Position numbers and translations under genes: made by a program. A stretch of DNA of 64,000 nucleotides, taken from positions 62,001 through 126,000 of the forward strand of contig CAZCQP010000002.1 in NCBI GenBank assembly GCA_964500895.1, written 5' to 3'. Each line of letters begins with the position of its first letter. Position 1 is the first letter of the stretch. Origin of the DNA: CAZCQP01 sp964500895 (GTDB lineage: Bacteria; Bacillota; Clostridia; Lachnospirales; JAISER01). The notes below the pieces were generated by a model, which ran no database searches, was not told the DNA's origin, and worked only from the letters and a program-made list of their open reading frames with translations. Of this stretch, positions 16,287 to 24,680 are shown piece by piece.

Positions 16287-18611
16287 ATGAAAAAAGGTAT
16301 TGCATGGCTAACCATGTGCGCCGTTGTATGCACTGCGGTTCTGTATGCCAAGCCCACCCAGGCCAAGGCCCCGGAATTGTGGGAAACAACAAATGAAACG
16401 CTGGTCATGTGTGTGGGCAGCCCAATGGTTTATGTAAACAACGTTCGGCAATGGCTGGATGAAGAAGTAGGCACAGCTGTGCCAATTATTAAGGAAGACC
16501 GGGCTTTTGTTCCGGGGGAGGCAGTGGCCAAAGCCCTGGGCGCAACGGCTACTTACCAGGAAGACGCACAACAAATGACCGTGACATTAAACGGACAAAC
16601 GGTTTCGCTTGGTGTAACATTGGTGAACGACCAACCCTATGTGGCGGTGCGTGAATTAACAGAAGCGTTTAATAAAAGTGTTTTTTATGACCGAGGCCTT
16701 CTGGTGATTAGCGAAACAAATAATACGCTGGATGCCGTGAAAGACAAACAGAAAATTACCAACTGGTTAACGGCGTTGAATAACTTGCCGGCAGTGGGTA
16801 CAAAGGAAAAATATGTATCTTTATTAAATGCCGCTAATGGCCCCATGCTTATCAACGACAGATATAGCGGTGTAATGGACGAGGCTGATGATGGTTTAAC
16901 CATAGAATATGCCCCAGCACCACAAACTGCTGCTGCCCCTGCTGCAACTGCCAACAAGGAAGCGGCCTCCAACGACACCAGTGCAACCACAGGAAGCGGG
17001 GATTTTTCCCAAACCAATGTGCAGGTGGAAGGGGTAGACGAAGGGGACATCATTAAAACCGACGGCAACTACATTTACATTATTAAAAGCGATAAAATTG
17101 TGGTGGTGAAAGCCGTTCCCCCGGAAAACATGACCGTGGATTTTGAGGTGAAACCGGAAATTGCCCCCCAAGAAATTTACATTGACGGCAACACCATGGT
17201 GGTTATTGGTACCAGCTATCAGGAAGATTATGGTGTGCAGCCCCTCAGTTCTAAAATGGTAACAGATGTTGCCCCCGGCGGCATTTATGGCACACGTTGG
17301 CAACCACCAGTGGCCATGACCACTGCCATTCAGTATGACATTTCCAACCGGAAAAACATTCAAAAGGTGCGGGAAGTGCAGGCGGAAGGCAATTACATCA
17401 CCTCCCGCAAAACCGGGAAAGACGTATACCTCATTACCCAGCTCTATACCTATGGCCTGTACGACGGCAAAGAATGGCGCAGCCCCTTTTGCGGGGACAC
17501 CGCTGCCTTTGAAGGCAAAAAAACCATGGCGTTTAACGACATCTACTACTTCCCAGATAAAAATGACGGCGATATGATGACCCTCACCGGTTTTTCCGTA
17601 GACCGCCCCAGAGAAGCCGCCAGCCAGAAAACCTACCTAGGCGCAGGGGAAAACGTGTACATGTCTAAAGACCGGCTCTACATCGCCGCCGCTGACTATT
17701 ATTACAATGACAACAGCACCAGCCTGTACCAGTTCGCTTTGAACAAAGGCAACATGACCTTTGTGGCCAAAGGGATGGTGCCGGGCCAAGTGTTAAACCA
17801 GTTTTCTATGGATGAAAAAGACGGCTATTTTAGAATTGCCACCACCGGCTACGACAAAAACTGGAACGAAACCAACAGCCTGTACGTGTTGTCCCAGTCT
17901 ATGGACATTGTGGGTAAAATTGAAAACATTGCCCGGGGAGAGCGCATTTATTCCGTGCGGTTTATGGGGGAACGGGCGTACATGGTCACCTTCAAAACTG
18001 TAGACCCCCTCTTTGTCATTGATGTGGCAGACCCCACAAACCCGCAAATTTTGGGGGCGCTTAAAATCCCCGGCTACAGCGATTATTTGCACCCTTACGA
18101 TGAAACCCACCTCATTGGTTTCGGCAAAGACGCCACGGTGGTGAAGGATACCGCCTATTACCAAGGCATGAAAGTGGCCATGTTTGATGTTTCTGACGTG
18201 GCCAACCCTAAGGAAATGTTCAATGTATCCATTGGCGACCGGGGCACGGAATCTCCCGTGCTTTTCAACCATAAAGCACTGCTCTTTGATAAAAAGCGCA
18301 ACATCATGGCGTTCCCAGTAACCGTGATGGAAACCAAAGACAAATACGACCCGCTGGCTTGGGGGCAGTTTGCCTTCCAAGGGCTTTATGTGTACGGCAT
18401 TGACTTAAAAGAAGGTTTTACGGAAAAAGGACGCATCACCCACCTGTCTAAATCGGACATGTTAAAAAGCAGCAGTTACGGCGGGGAATACGAACGCTAT
18501 ATCGAGCGTGCCGTAACCATTGGAGATAACGTGTATACAGCTTCCCAAACCTTCCTGAAAGCCACATCTTTAAATAGCATGGAAGACATTGGGCAGGTGA
18601 AGCTGGACTAA
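16287..18611 (+). CDS. secreted beta-propeller protein with N-terminal Cu-amine-oxidase-like domain
   Basis: 774 residues. A signal peptide (about 1-25) is followed by a copper-amine-oxidase N-terminal-like domain (about 35-150), an Ala/Thr-rich linker (about 205-235) and a large C-terminal domain whose motifs VEGVDEGDIIKTDGNYIYI and later PGYSDYLHPYDETHLIG mark the COG4880 family of secreted beta-propeller proteins distantly related to WD40 repeats. Family function is unknown; a cell-surface role is inferred from the signal and the stalk-like domain. ATG follows AAAGGGGAAG. It precedes the nucleosidase-like gene by two bases, so both may share a transcript. Confidence 0.88.
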   Translation: MKKGIAWLTMCAVVCTAVLYAKPTQAKAPELWETTNETLVMCVGSPMVYVNNVRQWLDEEVGTAVPIIKEDRAFVPGEAVAKALGATATYQEDAQQMTVTLNGQTVSLGVTLVNDQPYVAVRELTEAFNKSVFYDRGLLVISETNNTLDAVKDKQKITNWLTALNNLPAVGTKEKYVSLLNAANGPMLINDRYSGVMDEADDGLTIEYAPAPQTAAAPAATANKEAASNDTSATTGSGDFSQTNVQVEGVDEGDIIKTDGNYIYIIKSDKIVVVKAVPPENMTVDFEVKPEIAPQEIYIDGNTMVVIGTSYQEDYGVQPLSSKMVTDVAPGGIYGTRWQPPVAMTTAIQYDISNRKNIQKVREVQAEGNYITSRKTGKDVYLITQLYTYGLYDGKEWRSPFCGDTAAFEGKKTMAFNDIYYFPDKNDGDMMTLTGFSVDRPREAASQKTYLGAGENVYMSKDRLYIAAADYYYNDNSTSLYQFALNKGNMTFVAKGMVPGQVLNQFSMDEKDGYFRIATTGYDKNWNETNSLYVLSQSMDIVGKIENIARGERIYSVRFMGERAYMVTFKTVDPLFVIDVADPTNPQILGALKIPGYSDYLHPYDETHLIGFGKDATVVKDTAYYQGMKVAMFDVSDVANPKEMFNVSIGDRGTESPVLFNHKALLFDKKRNIMAFPVTVMETKDKYDPLAWGQFAFQGLYVYGIDLKEGFTEKGRITHLSKSDMLKSSSYGGEYERYIERAVTIGDNVYTASQTFLKATSLNSMEDIGQVKLD

Positions 18612-18612
18612 T

Positions 18613-19383
18613 ATGACCAGCTGGATTGTTCAGAAGGAAAGCCACGCTTCGGCGTTGGCAGCCTGCCTGGGGCTGAAACGAGACATGACGGCGACTGTAT
18701 TCCCACTATTTAAAGGGGAAGGACATGTGCTTACCGTGTCTGGGAAAGGGGCGGCTAGAAATGCCGCCGCCCTTTCCCGGCTTTTAACCCTGTATCCACC
18801 GGAAGAAGGGGGGGTGCTCATCCAGTTGACCTTTGTGGCCGGGCAAACCTCTCAACAAGTGGCTTTGTGCCACACCATCCACGACCCATGTACAAACCAA
18901 ACCCTTTACCCAGATATGCCCTTTAACGGCAAGGCTTACGGCTTTATTGAAACGGCCTTGGAAAATGGCCCCGAAGAAGCTGCTGTCTTTACAGCTGCCA
19001 GTTGTTTTTTGCCTATACACCGCATTATTACACTGGTTTTGCGCAGTGAACAAGACAGCAGAGCACACTGGCTGCCTTTGTTGGAAAAAGTGAAAGACTG
19101 GGCGGTGGAGGTTTCTGCTGTTTTGCAAGAGGGAGCCATGGGGCTGTCCGGGGAGGAAGCAGCACTTTTAGACTGCATTGCCCAAAACTTGCATCTGTCT
19201 GCGGCCATGAGCCACCAACTGCTGCAACAGGCCAAACGGTGTGTGGGCCGCAAAGGGGCATGTTTGCCCATTTTGCTGCCTTTTAAGGACATCATTTCCA
19301 ATGACAAAACCCAACGGAGCCAACTGTATGACCACATATGCAAAGCTCTTGAAGAATCCTATGTTTTCCCACTTATACATTGA
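18613..19383 (+). CDS. nucleoside phosphorylase-like protein (partner of SplB)
   Basis: 256 residues. The pattern VSGKGAARNAAALSRLL, then QLTFVAGQ, then TLYPDMPF, then AAVFTAASCFL follows the order of conserved blocks in the PNP/UDP phosphorylase and MTA/SAH nucleosidase superfamily, though the catalytic residues look degraded. Similar proteins often sit directly before spore photoproduct lyase genes in Clostridia, and here splB starts inside the last 23 bases of this gene. A helper role with SplB is possible; catalytic activity is doubtful. Confidence 0.65.
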   Translation: MTSWIVQKESHASALAACLGLKRDMTATVFPLFKGEGHVLTVSGKGAARNAAALSRLLTLYPPEEGGVLIQLTFVAGQTSQQVALCHTIHDPCTNQTLYPDMPFNGKAYGFIETALENGPEEAAVFTAASCFLPIHRIITLVLRSEQDSRAHWLPLLEKVKDWAVEVSAVLQEGAMGLSGEEAALLDCIAQNLHLSAAMSHQLLQQAKRCVGRKGACLPILLPFKDIISNDKTQRSQLYDHICKALEESYVFPLIH

Positions 19384-20371
19384 AAAGGCCGCCCGGGCAT
19401 ACCCGTTAACAGCAGAGATACTCAAAAAGTTACCCAACGCTGTGGTGGTGGACATTGAACGGTACAAAGATGTGTTTTATAGAAAAAACCAGTCCTTTCG
19501 GGCGCAAAAGGAAAGCCCGGCGCTGATTCTGGCCGTGAACAAAGACCGGCGAATTCAAGAGGGTTCTCGGTTTTGCCAGTCTTTTGGGCAAGAGGCGTTT
19601 TATTACGATACCTCGGTGATGAACTGCCCTTATGACTGCGCCTACTGCTATTTGCAGGGCATTTACCCCAGCGCCCACATGGTGGTGTTTGTGAATGTGG
19701 AAGACACCCTGGCGCAAGTGAAGCCACTGCTTGATGAAAAGCCTGTGTTTCTGTGCGTGTCTTATGATTCGGACTTGCTGGCCCTGGAATGGCTCACCGG
19801 TTTTGTGGCTAAATGGTTGGATTTCGCCCGGGAAAACCCCAACTGCACCCTTGAAATACGCACAAAATCGGCGGCTTTTAGCCACATCGCCCACATTCCG
19901 CCATTGCCGAATGTGATTTTAGCCTGGACGTTATCCCCTCAAGGCATTTGCCAGGGGCTGGAAAGGCGGGCCCCCTCCTTGGAAGCCCGTTTAAAGAGCA
20001 TGAAAGCCGCAGTTTTGGCAGGTTGGCCGGTTCGGCTGTGTTTCGAGCCCCTGCTCTACACCCCGGACTGGCAAGACCAGTACGCCCAGTGCGTGGACAC
20101 CGTGTCTCATGCGTTGGAAGGCGTTCCCATCCATGATGTTACCCTAGGTACCTTTCGCATGTCCCCTTCTGCTCTAAACAAGGTGAAAGCCTTGCGCTCT
20201 TACGATGCCTTGTTTGCTTACCCCTTCACCAAAGACGGGGGCTATACCCCGGAACACCGCCAGCACATGGTGGAGTTTATGGAAACCCATTTGCGCCGGT
20301 ATGTTGCAAAAGTTGACATTTGGGTGTATGATGAGGGGACAACGCAAAGCGGTACCAAAGGGGCAGGATAA
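19361..20371 (+). CDS. splB: spore photoproduct lyase
   Basis: 336-residue radical-SAM enzyme that directly reverts 5-thyminyl-5,6-dihydrothymine in DNA of germinating spores. The iron-sulphur motif CPYDCAYC is present, as are the TLEIRTKS and family segments VILAWTLSPQ and TLGTFRMSP. The ATG at 19361 lies inside the preceding gene and gives the normal length; an earlier in-frame start at 19241 would bury 40 unrelated residues. The ribosome site is weak (GAAGAA), consistent with translational coupling. Its presence is the clearest sign that this organism forms spores. Confidence 0.93.
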   Translation: MFSHLYIEKAARAYPLTAEILKKLPNAVVVDIERYKDVFYRKNQSFRAQKESPALILAVNKDRRIQEGSRFCQSFGQEAFYYDTSVMNCPYDCAYCYLQGIYPSAHMVVFVNVEDTLAQVKPLLDEKPVFLCVSYDSDLLALEWLTGFVAKWLDFARENPNCTLEIRTKSAAFSHIAHIPPLPNVILAWTLSPQGICQGLERRAPSLEARLKSMKAAVLAGWPVRLCFEPLLYTPDWQDQYAQCVDTVSHALEGVPIHDVTLGTFRMSPSALNKVKALRSYDALFAYPFTKDGGYTPEHRQHMVEFMETHLRRYVAKVDIWVYDEGTTQSGTKGAG

Positions 20372-20373
20372 AA

Positions 20374-20988
20374 TTGAAAGAATTAGATACCGCCATCCTG
20401 GCGAAAGCGGCAGCCGGTGACACGGCAGCCTTCGGACAAATGCTCAGCCATTATGAAGGGCTTGTGTATAATATTATTTTTCGTATGTTTGCAAACCGGG
20501 AGGACGCCAACGACTTGTTTCAGGAAGTGTTCATCAAGGTGTATAAAAGCATGGGGCATTGCCAGAATTTAAAGCATTTTAAAAGCTGGCTCTGCCGCAT
20601 AACCACCAACACCTGCATCGACGAGTTGCGCCGCCGGAAGGGAAAGGAAACCAAAAGCCTGGACGAAAGCTTGTCTTCAGAAGGGGAGTTTTTAGATAAC
20701 CAGCTGCATTTGAAAGTGGTGCAGGCCAAACCCCAAGCCACCCCGGAAGAAGCGGTGGTGCGCCGTGAAATGTGGCAGGATTTGCAGCAGGCTTTAAACC
20801 GGCTGCCCGAGGAAGACCGGGCGCTTGTTATTCTGCGGGACATGCAAGGGTTAAGCTATGACCAGCTGGCCGAAGCTTTCGGGTTACCTTTAGGCACGGT
20901 GAAAAGCCGGTTGTCCAGGGCCCGGATAAAACTCAAAAACACATATACCATCACACAAAAAAATAGCACAGCTGCGAGAACGCTGTAA
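20374..20988 (+). CDS. ECF-type RNA polymerase sigma factor
   Basis: 204 residues with region 2 (YNIIFRMFANREDANDLFQEVFIKVYK) near 30-80 and region 4 with a helix-turn-helix (LSYDQLAEAFGLPLGTVKSRLSRARIKL) near 155-190. TTG at 20374 is the start, three bases after the splB stop, with AGGA upstream. It is followed after 13 bases by a zinc-finger anti-sigma factor, so activity is probably set by that membrane partner. No consensus target promoter could be recognised. Confidence 0.93.
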   Translation: MKELDTAILAKAAAGDTAAFGQMLSHYEGLVYNIIFRMFANREDANDLFQEVFIKVYKSMGHCQNLKHFKSWLCRITTNTCIDELRRRKGKETKSLDESLSSEGEFLDNQLHLKVVQAKPQATPEEAVVRREMWQDLQQALNRLPEEDRALVILRDMQGLSYDQLAEAFGLPLGTVKSRLSRARIKLKNTYTITQKNSTAARTL

Positions 20989-21001
20989 AGGAGGGGTATT
21001 G

Positions 21002-22297
21002 ATGGAAAGCTGCGAACAAGTGCGTGCCAACATACCCCAATATGTGGATAACGACTTAGACAAGCAAAGCGTAAAAGCCATAGAGCAGCATTTGGCGGGT
21101 TGCGAAGACTGCCAGATGGAGCTTCATGCATATAAAGCCATGATGGACGTGTTGCAGACCATGCCTGTGGAAGAGGTGCCGGAAGGTTTGCACCAGCAGG
21201 TGATGCAGCGCATCCAGAACATGGCCACACCCATAGATTTGATAACCAAAAGCCCAAACCACACAGAAAAGCCGGTGCAAAAGAAACTGGACCTGGGTTT
21301 TGATTGGCCGAAACCTAAAGTGGTAATTTCCCCACTGTTATGGCGGCGGTTTGGGGGGATAGCGGCCGGTGTTTTTGGGGTGTTTTTAATGATTGGCGCC
21401 GGGGTGACCCTTTGGCAGGAAAGCATAAACCCCATGATGAAGGGGTCCGACGAGGCCCCAAGGATGGCGGCAAGCCCCATGGTAGAAATGGCAGTGCCGG
21501 AAATGGCTGTTTTGGAAGATGAAGCCCCGGCAGGGGCAGTAGTAGTGGAAACGGACATGATGGCTGCAAAACAAATGGAACCGACCAATGACATGCTCAT
21601 GTCTAGAATGGCGCCCATGGCGGCTGAGGATTTTGTTGTGCAATCCCTTACGGTGTCTGTGACGGTAGAAGACAAAGACTTGGCTTTGCATACGCTCAAC
21701 AGCTTGCCGGGAACCAACGCCTACATGGATGTGGTTTACGATGAGAGCCGCAACACCACCACAGACACGGTGGTGCGCAGCATTAACCATGAGGATTATG
21801 CTTATGTAAAAGAGGTTTTACACACCCTGGGTACCGTGACGGAAGCCTATGAAACAGCGGAAATCATTAATAGCCGTGTAGAGGATACCCAGGCCGCATT
21901 AAACGCCAAAGAGCAGGAAATTATGCGGTTGTTGGATTTAATGGCCCAGAGCAAGTCTGTTGAAACCCTGGCAGTGGTGGAGCAGCGGCTGAGCCAGGTG
22001 GAAGGTGAAAAGGAAGCATTGATGGCTCAAACCAACAACAACATGCGTATGGCTTCCCAATGCCAGGTGACGGTTCATTTCAGCAGCCAGTCCGGGGTCA
22101 CGGCTCAACCATTAACCTTCGGCCAGAAATTAGGGCAATCGTTTACCAACTCCTTGTCTGCTTGTGTGAAAGCAGGGCAGGGGTTGCTGGTGGGCATTTC
22201 TGCCTTGATTTTGCCGGCAGCCGCAGTGGGGCTGTGCCTGTGGTTTGGCTTGCGCCTGGCAAAGAAAGGAAAAAGGAGGGGCGGCCATGAAAAGTAA
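21002..22297 (+). CDS. anti-sigma factor fused to a DUF4349 domain
   Basis: 431 residues. The N terminus is a zinc-finger anti-sigma domain (CEQVRANIPQYVDNDL then HLAGCEDC, an H-x3-C-x2-C site). A transmembrane helix lies near 120-142, then a Met/Ala-rich stretch, then a DUF4349 domain (about 215-360) with a long coiled coil, and a second membrane helix near 395-420. ATG at 21002 has GGAGGGG. DUF4349 is also the main domain of the following lipoprotein, so the envelope half of this anti-sigma factor may pair with it to sense the outside. That coupling is inference. Confidence 0.88.
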   Translation: MESCEQVRANIPQYVDNDLDKQSVKAIEQHLAGCEDCQMELHAYKAMMDVLQTMPVEEVPEGLHQQVMQRIQNMATPIDLITKSPNHTEKPVQKKLDLGFDWPKPKVVISPLLWRRFGGIAAGVFGVFLMIGAGVTLWQESINPMMKGSDEAPRMAASPMVEMAVPEMAVLEDEAPAGAVVVETDMMAAKQMEPTNDMLMSRMAPMAAEDFVVQSLTVSVTVEDKDLALHTLNSLPGTNAYMDVVYDESRNTTTDTVVRSINHEDYAYVKEVLHTLGTVTEAYETAEIINSRVEDTQAALNAKEQEIMRLLDLMAQSKSVETLAVVEQRLSQVEGEKEALMAQTNNNMRMASQCQVTVHFSSQSGVTAQPLTFGQKLGQSFTNSLSACVKAGQGLLVGISALILPAAAVGLCLWFGLRLAKKGKRRGGHEK

Positions 22298-23168
22298 AGG
22301 AAAATTGCAGTTGTGTTTCCTGTGCGTTTGGCTTGTTTTGCTGGCGGGTTGCAGCAGTGCATCCAAGCATGCCCTTGCCCCCGAGGCTTCTAAAGATTAC
22401 ATGTATGCAGTGACGGAAAGCACAGATGTGGCGTATGAAAATGAAGACGGCACAGACGTTGCCTTGCCCCAAGCCAGAAAGGTGATTGTAAACGGCAGCA
22501 TGACCATGCGTACCGATTCTTTTGATGAAACCGTGTCGGCCATTGAGCAGCTGGTGACGGAGCGTGGCGGCTACATTCAAGATGCACGGCGGCAGACATA
22601 TGCCCCGGGGAAAAGCACTTATGATGCGGTTTTGCGGTTTCCCGCAGAGGTTTACGATGCTGCCCGGCAAGACATTCAAATGATGGGTGTTTTACAGGGG
22701 TACAACCAGCAAACAGAGGATGCCACCGACCAATATACAGACTTGGCGGGGCGGCTGCAAGTGAAAACTGTAGAGGAAAGCCGGCTGTTGGGGTTAATTC
22801 AAGCGGCGGAGGAAAACCCAGACACCCCGGTGGAAACCATTTTGGCGCTGGAAGAGCGGCTGGGGCAAGTGCGGGAGGAGATGGCATTGATGGAAGCCCA
22901 CATGACAGCCATTAACCGCCAGTCCGCCTATGCCACACTTTCCCTGCACCTTATGGAAAGCCCCATGCCTTTCCAAACGGCAGAAGGACTGGGGGAAAAC
23001 ATGCAGGGCGCTTTTATGGCTTCAGCGCTGCTCATGGCTAAGTTGTTTCAAGGGGTGGCGGTGTTTATAGCCGGGGCTCTTGTGCCTGTAGGGGTGTTGG
23101 CCGTGGCTATGCTGGCCGTGCGATTTGTGATGATACAGGTTCGGAAAAGAATGAAACAGAACAAATAG
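22287..23168 (+). CDS. DUF4349-containing lipoprotein
   Basis: 293 residues. Lipoprotein signal with lipobox LLAGC (Cys about residue 22), DUF4349 core (about 70-230) with a coiled-coil segment EERLGQVREEMALMEAHM, and a C-terminal membrane helix near 255-280 before a basic tail. The start overlaps the anti-sigma stop by 11 bases and has GGAGGGG, so it is the last gene of the sigma/anti-sigma operon. Domain function is not known; paralogy with the preceding protein is evident from the shared layout. Confidence 0.88.
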   Translation: MKSKGKLQLCFLCVWLVLLAGCSSASKHALAPEASKDYMYAVTESTDVAYENEDGTDVALPQARKVIVNGSMTMRTDSFDETVSAIEQLVTERGGYIQDARRQTYAPGKSTYDAVLRFPAEVYDAARQDIQMMGVLQGYNQQTEDATDQYTDLAGRLQVKTVEESRLLGLIQAAEENPDTPVETILALEERLGQVREEMALMEAHMTAINRQSAYATLSLHLMESPMPFQTAEGLGENMQGAFMASALLMAKLFQGVAVFIAGALVPVGVLAVAMLAVRFVMIQVRKRMKQNK

Positions 23169-23177
23169 AAAGCTTTG

Positions 23178-23204
23178 TAGGGGGCGATTCCATATCGCCC
23201 CCTA
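23178..23204. terminator. hairpin after the DUF4349 operon
   Basis: Arms tagggggcgat (23178-23188) and atcgcccccta (23194-23204), loop of five bases. No long T-run; it separates convergent genes. Confidence 0.6.
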
Positions 23205-23205
23205 A

Positions 23206-23582
23206 CTAATCAAATACATTGTAAATCTCTTTTTTATGGGTAACCTGGTCATAAACAACCAATTGTAAGTCTTTGGCCTTTAATAGATATAAACCAGCTT
23301 CCCGTCTTTTGCAGCCAAAACTTCCGTATAGGTTGAGGCATTGATATAGTGGCTGTCAATGGCGTTTAGGTCAATGCTTCGGTATATTTTCTGGTTTTGA
23401 ATATCAAATACAAATAAACCAAAGGTATGATAGAAGATGGCCTTTTCTTGTGAAGCATAAGCCATGAACACCATATCATTGCCAATCTGTGCATCTTCCA
23501 GCTGTGTGGTATCCACTGCCTGTGGCGTTTGCACATGATGCAGTGTGGTATACACACATACGGCCAGGACAATTAAAAACAA
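23206..23582 (-). pseudogene. frameshifted small secreted or membrane-anchored protein
   Basis: A hydrophobic N terminus (LFLIVLAVCVYTT) leads into a beta-rich stretch that stops at TAA in KLVYIY (about 23280). Moving to the -1 frame there, the reading continues as LLKAKDLQLVVYDQ and on to EIYNVFD before TAG at 23206-23208. The continuation fits the preceding pattern, so a single-base deletion or a sequencing error near 23283-23290 is likely. The start is also unclear: the good ATG upstream is in another frame, leaving only a TTG at 23582. No family recognised. Confidence 0.5.
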
Positions 23583-23630
23583 TTCTAGCCATGAAACAGG
23601 TTTGCTTCATGGTTTTTTCTTTGTTCTATG

Positions 23631-24248
23631 TTAGGGCGTATTGGCAGGGATGAAACTTGCCGTCACGGTGCCTATCATGGCGTTTTCAGGCGAATCGCCA
23701 GTCAAAGCGGGTTGTTCATTGGAGGCTTCATAGAAAGTCTGGGCTTCGGCAGAAACGGTCACAGGTGTATGATCCAGCGGAATGACTCCCGAATACAGTA
23801 TGCGATTTTGCCACCGCAGGTTGCCTTCTACAAAGAACTTGTATTCCCCGGGTGCAATGGCATCGCCATTTGTGTTCGTCATGTCCCATGTATAAGAAAG
23901 TGTTCCAGATTTGGGTGTTGCGCTTGTTATGGCGTCTATTTCAGGTTTTTCCAGAGATGCAAGGTTTGATTGCACCACCCAAACAGGAAGCGCATCTGCC
24001 CTGTCTTTATAACCGCCTTTTGCTGTAAAACGTGTGGCGTAAAGTGTTTTGATAAAATTGCCTTCTGCATCCTCTATCCATACGGCAAACTGATTGCTGG
24101 CATAGCCAGACTGTTTGTTATAGTCAAAGGTTATAACGACTTTATCCGACTCGGGTGCAGGTGAATCATTCTGTTGGCTACCGCCTGTGCAGGCGCACAA
24201 CAGCACAAGCATAAGTGTTGCCGTTAAGGCTGAAAGATATTTTTGCAT
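23631..24248 (-). CDS. DUF2271-family lipoprotein
   Basis: 205 residues. Lipoprotein signal with lipobox LLCAC, then an acidic linker and a beta-sandwich-like domain (about 45-150) with WVVQSNLASLEKPEIDAIT and APGEYKFFVEGN, the layout of DUF2271 proteins that often accompany flavin-transfer (ApbE) or PepSY genes. ATG at 24248 has GGAGG seven bases upstream; the longer frame to 24275 lacks such a site. It lies between the frameshifted small gene and the ylbF terminator. Function not established. Confidence 0.75.
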   Translation of the reverse strand: MQKYLSALTATLMLVLLCACTGGSQQNDSPAPESDKVVITFDYNKQSGYASNQFAVWIEDAEGNFIKTLYATRFTAKGGYKDRADALPVWVVQSNLASLEKPEIDAITSATPKSGTLSYTWDMTNTNGDAIAPGEYKFFVEGNLRWQNRILYSGVIPLDHTPVTVSAEAQTFYEASNEQPALTGDSPENAMIGTVTASFIPANTP

Positions 24249-24281
24249 TTTTACCTCCAATAGAATGTTTTCCATAAAAAG

Positions 24282-24310
24282 GCCACCTCACTTTAGGATG
24301 GAAAGGTGGC
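24282..24310 (-). terminator. terminator of the ireB-ruvX-rnj-ylbF group
   Basis: On the minus strand GCCACCT and AGGTGGC pair and are followed by CTTTTTATGG. It lies 23 bases after the ylbF stop. Confidence 0.75.
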
Positions 24311-24332
24311 TCTTTCATGCGTTATGACCGCA

Positions 24333-24677
24333 CTAAAAATTATAAACGATTCCGGCGCTTTGGCTCACACGCTCTTGCACGTCCGCCAAAAGTGCCAGCA
24401 ACTGGGCTTCGGCCTCTAAAAACTCCCGGGCTAAATCGTGCAGGGTTAATGCGCTGTAATGTTGGCTCAATTGCCGTTCGGCATCAAAGTTGTCGCTTTG
24501 TTGTAAATAATAGTCTCGTTGCATGTCTTTAAATTCCTGAAGCATGTGCCAAAGAGATGCATCTGCTTCAGCGTTTGCTTTGGCCTGTTCATACCGCTGC
24601 CTGGCCTGGCTCTGGTTAATGGCCTGGGCCAAATCTTCTGCCAGCCGGTGAATGTTAGCGGTTTCCGGCATTTCCAT
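24333..24677 (-). CDS. YlbF/YmcA family protein
   Basis: 114 residues, almost wholly helical, with the family pattern AEDLAQAINQSQ then YEQAKANAEAD then LLALLADVQERVSQ. In Bacillus, YlbF, YmcA and YaaT form a complex that influences RNase Y and sporulation or biofilm entry. The gene follows rnj by three bases with GGAGGTG overlapping the rnj stop, so it is translationally linked to an RNase, in keeping with an RNA-turnover role. Confidence 0.85.
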   Translation of the reverse strand: MEMPETANIHRLAEDLAQAINQSQARQRYEQAKANAEADASLWHMLQEFKDMQRDYYLQQSDNFDAERQLSQHYSALTLHDLAREFLEAEAQLLALLADVQERVSQSAGIVYNF

Positions 24678-24680
24678 ACC

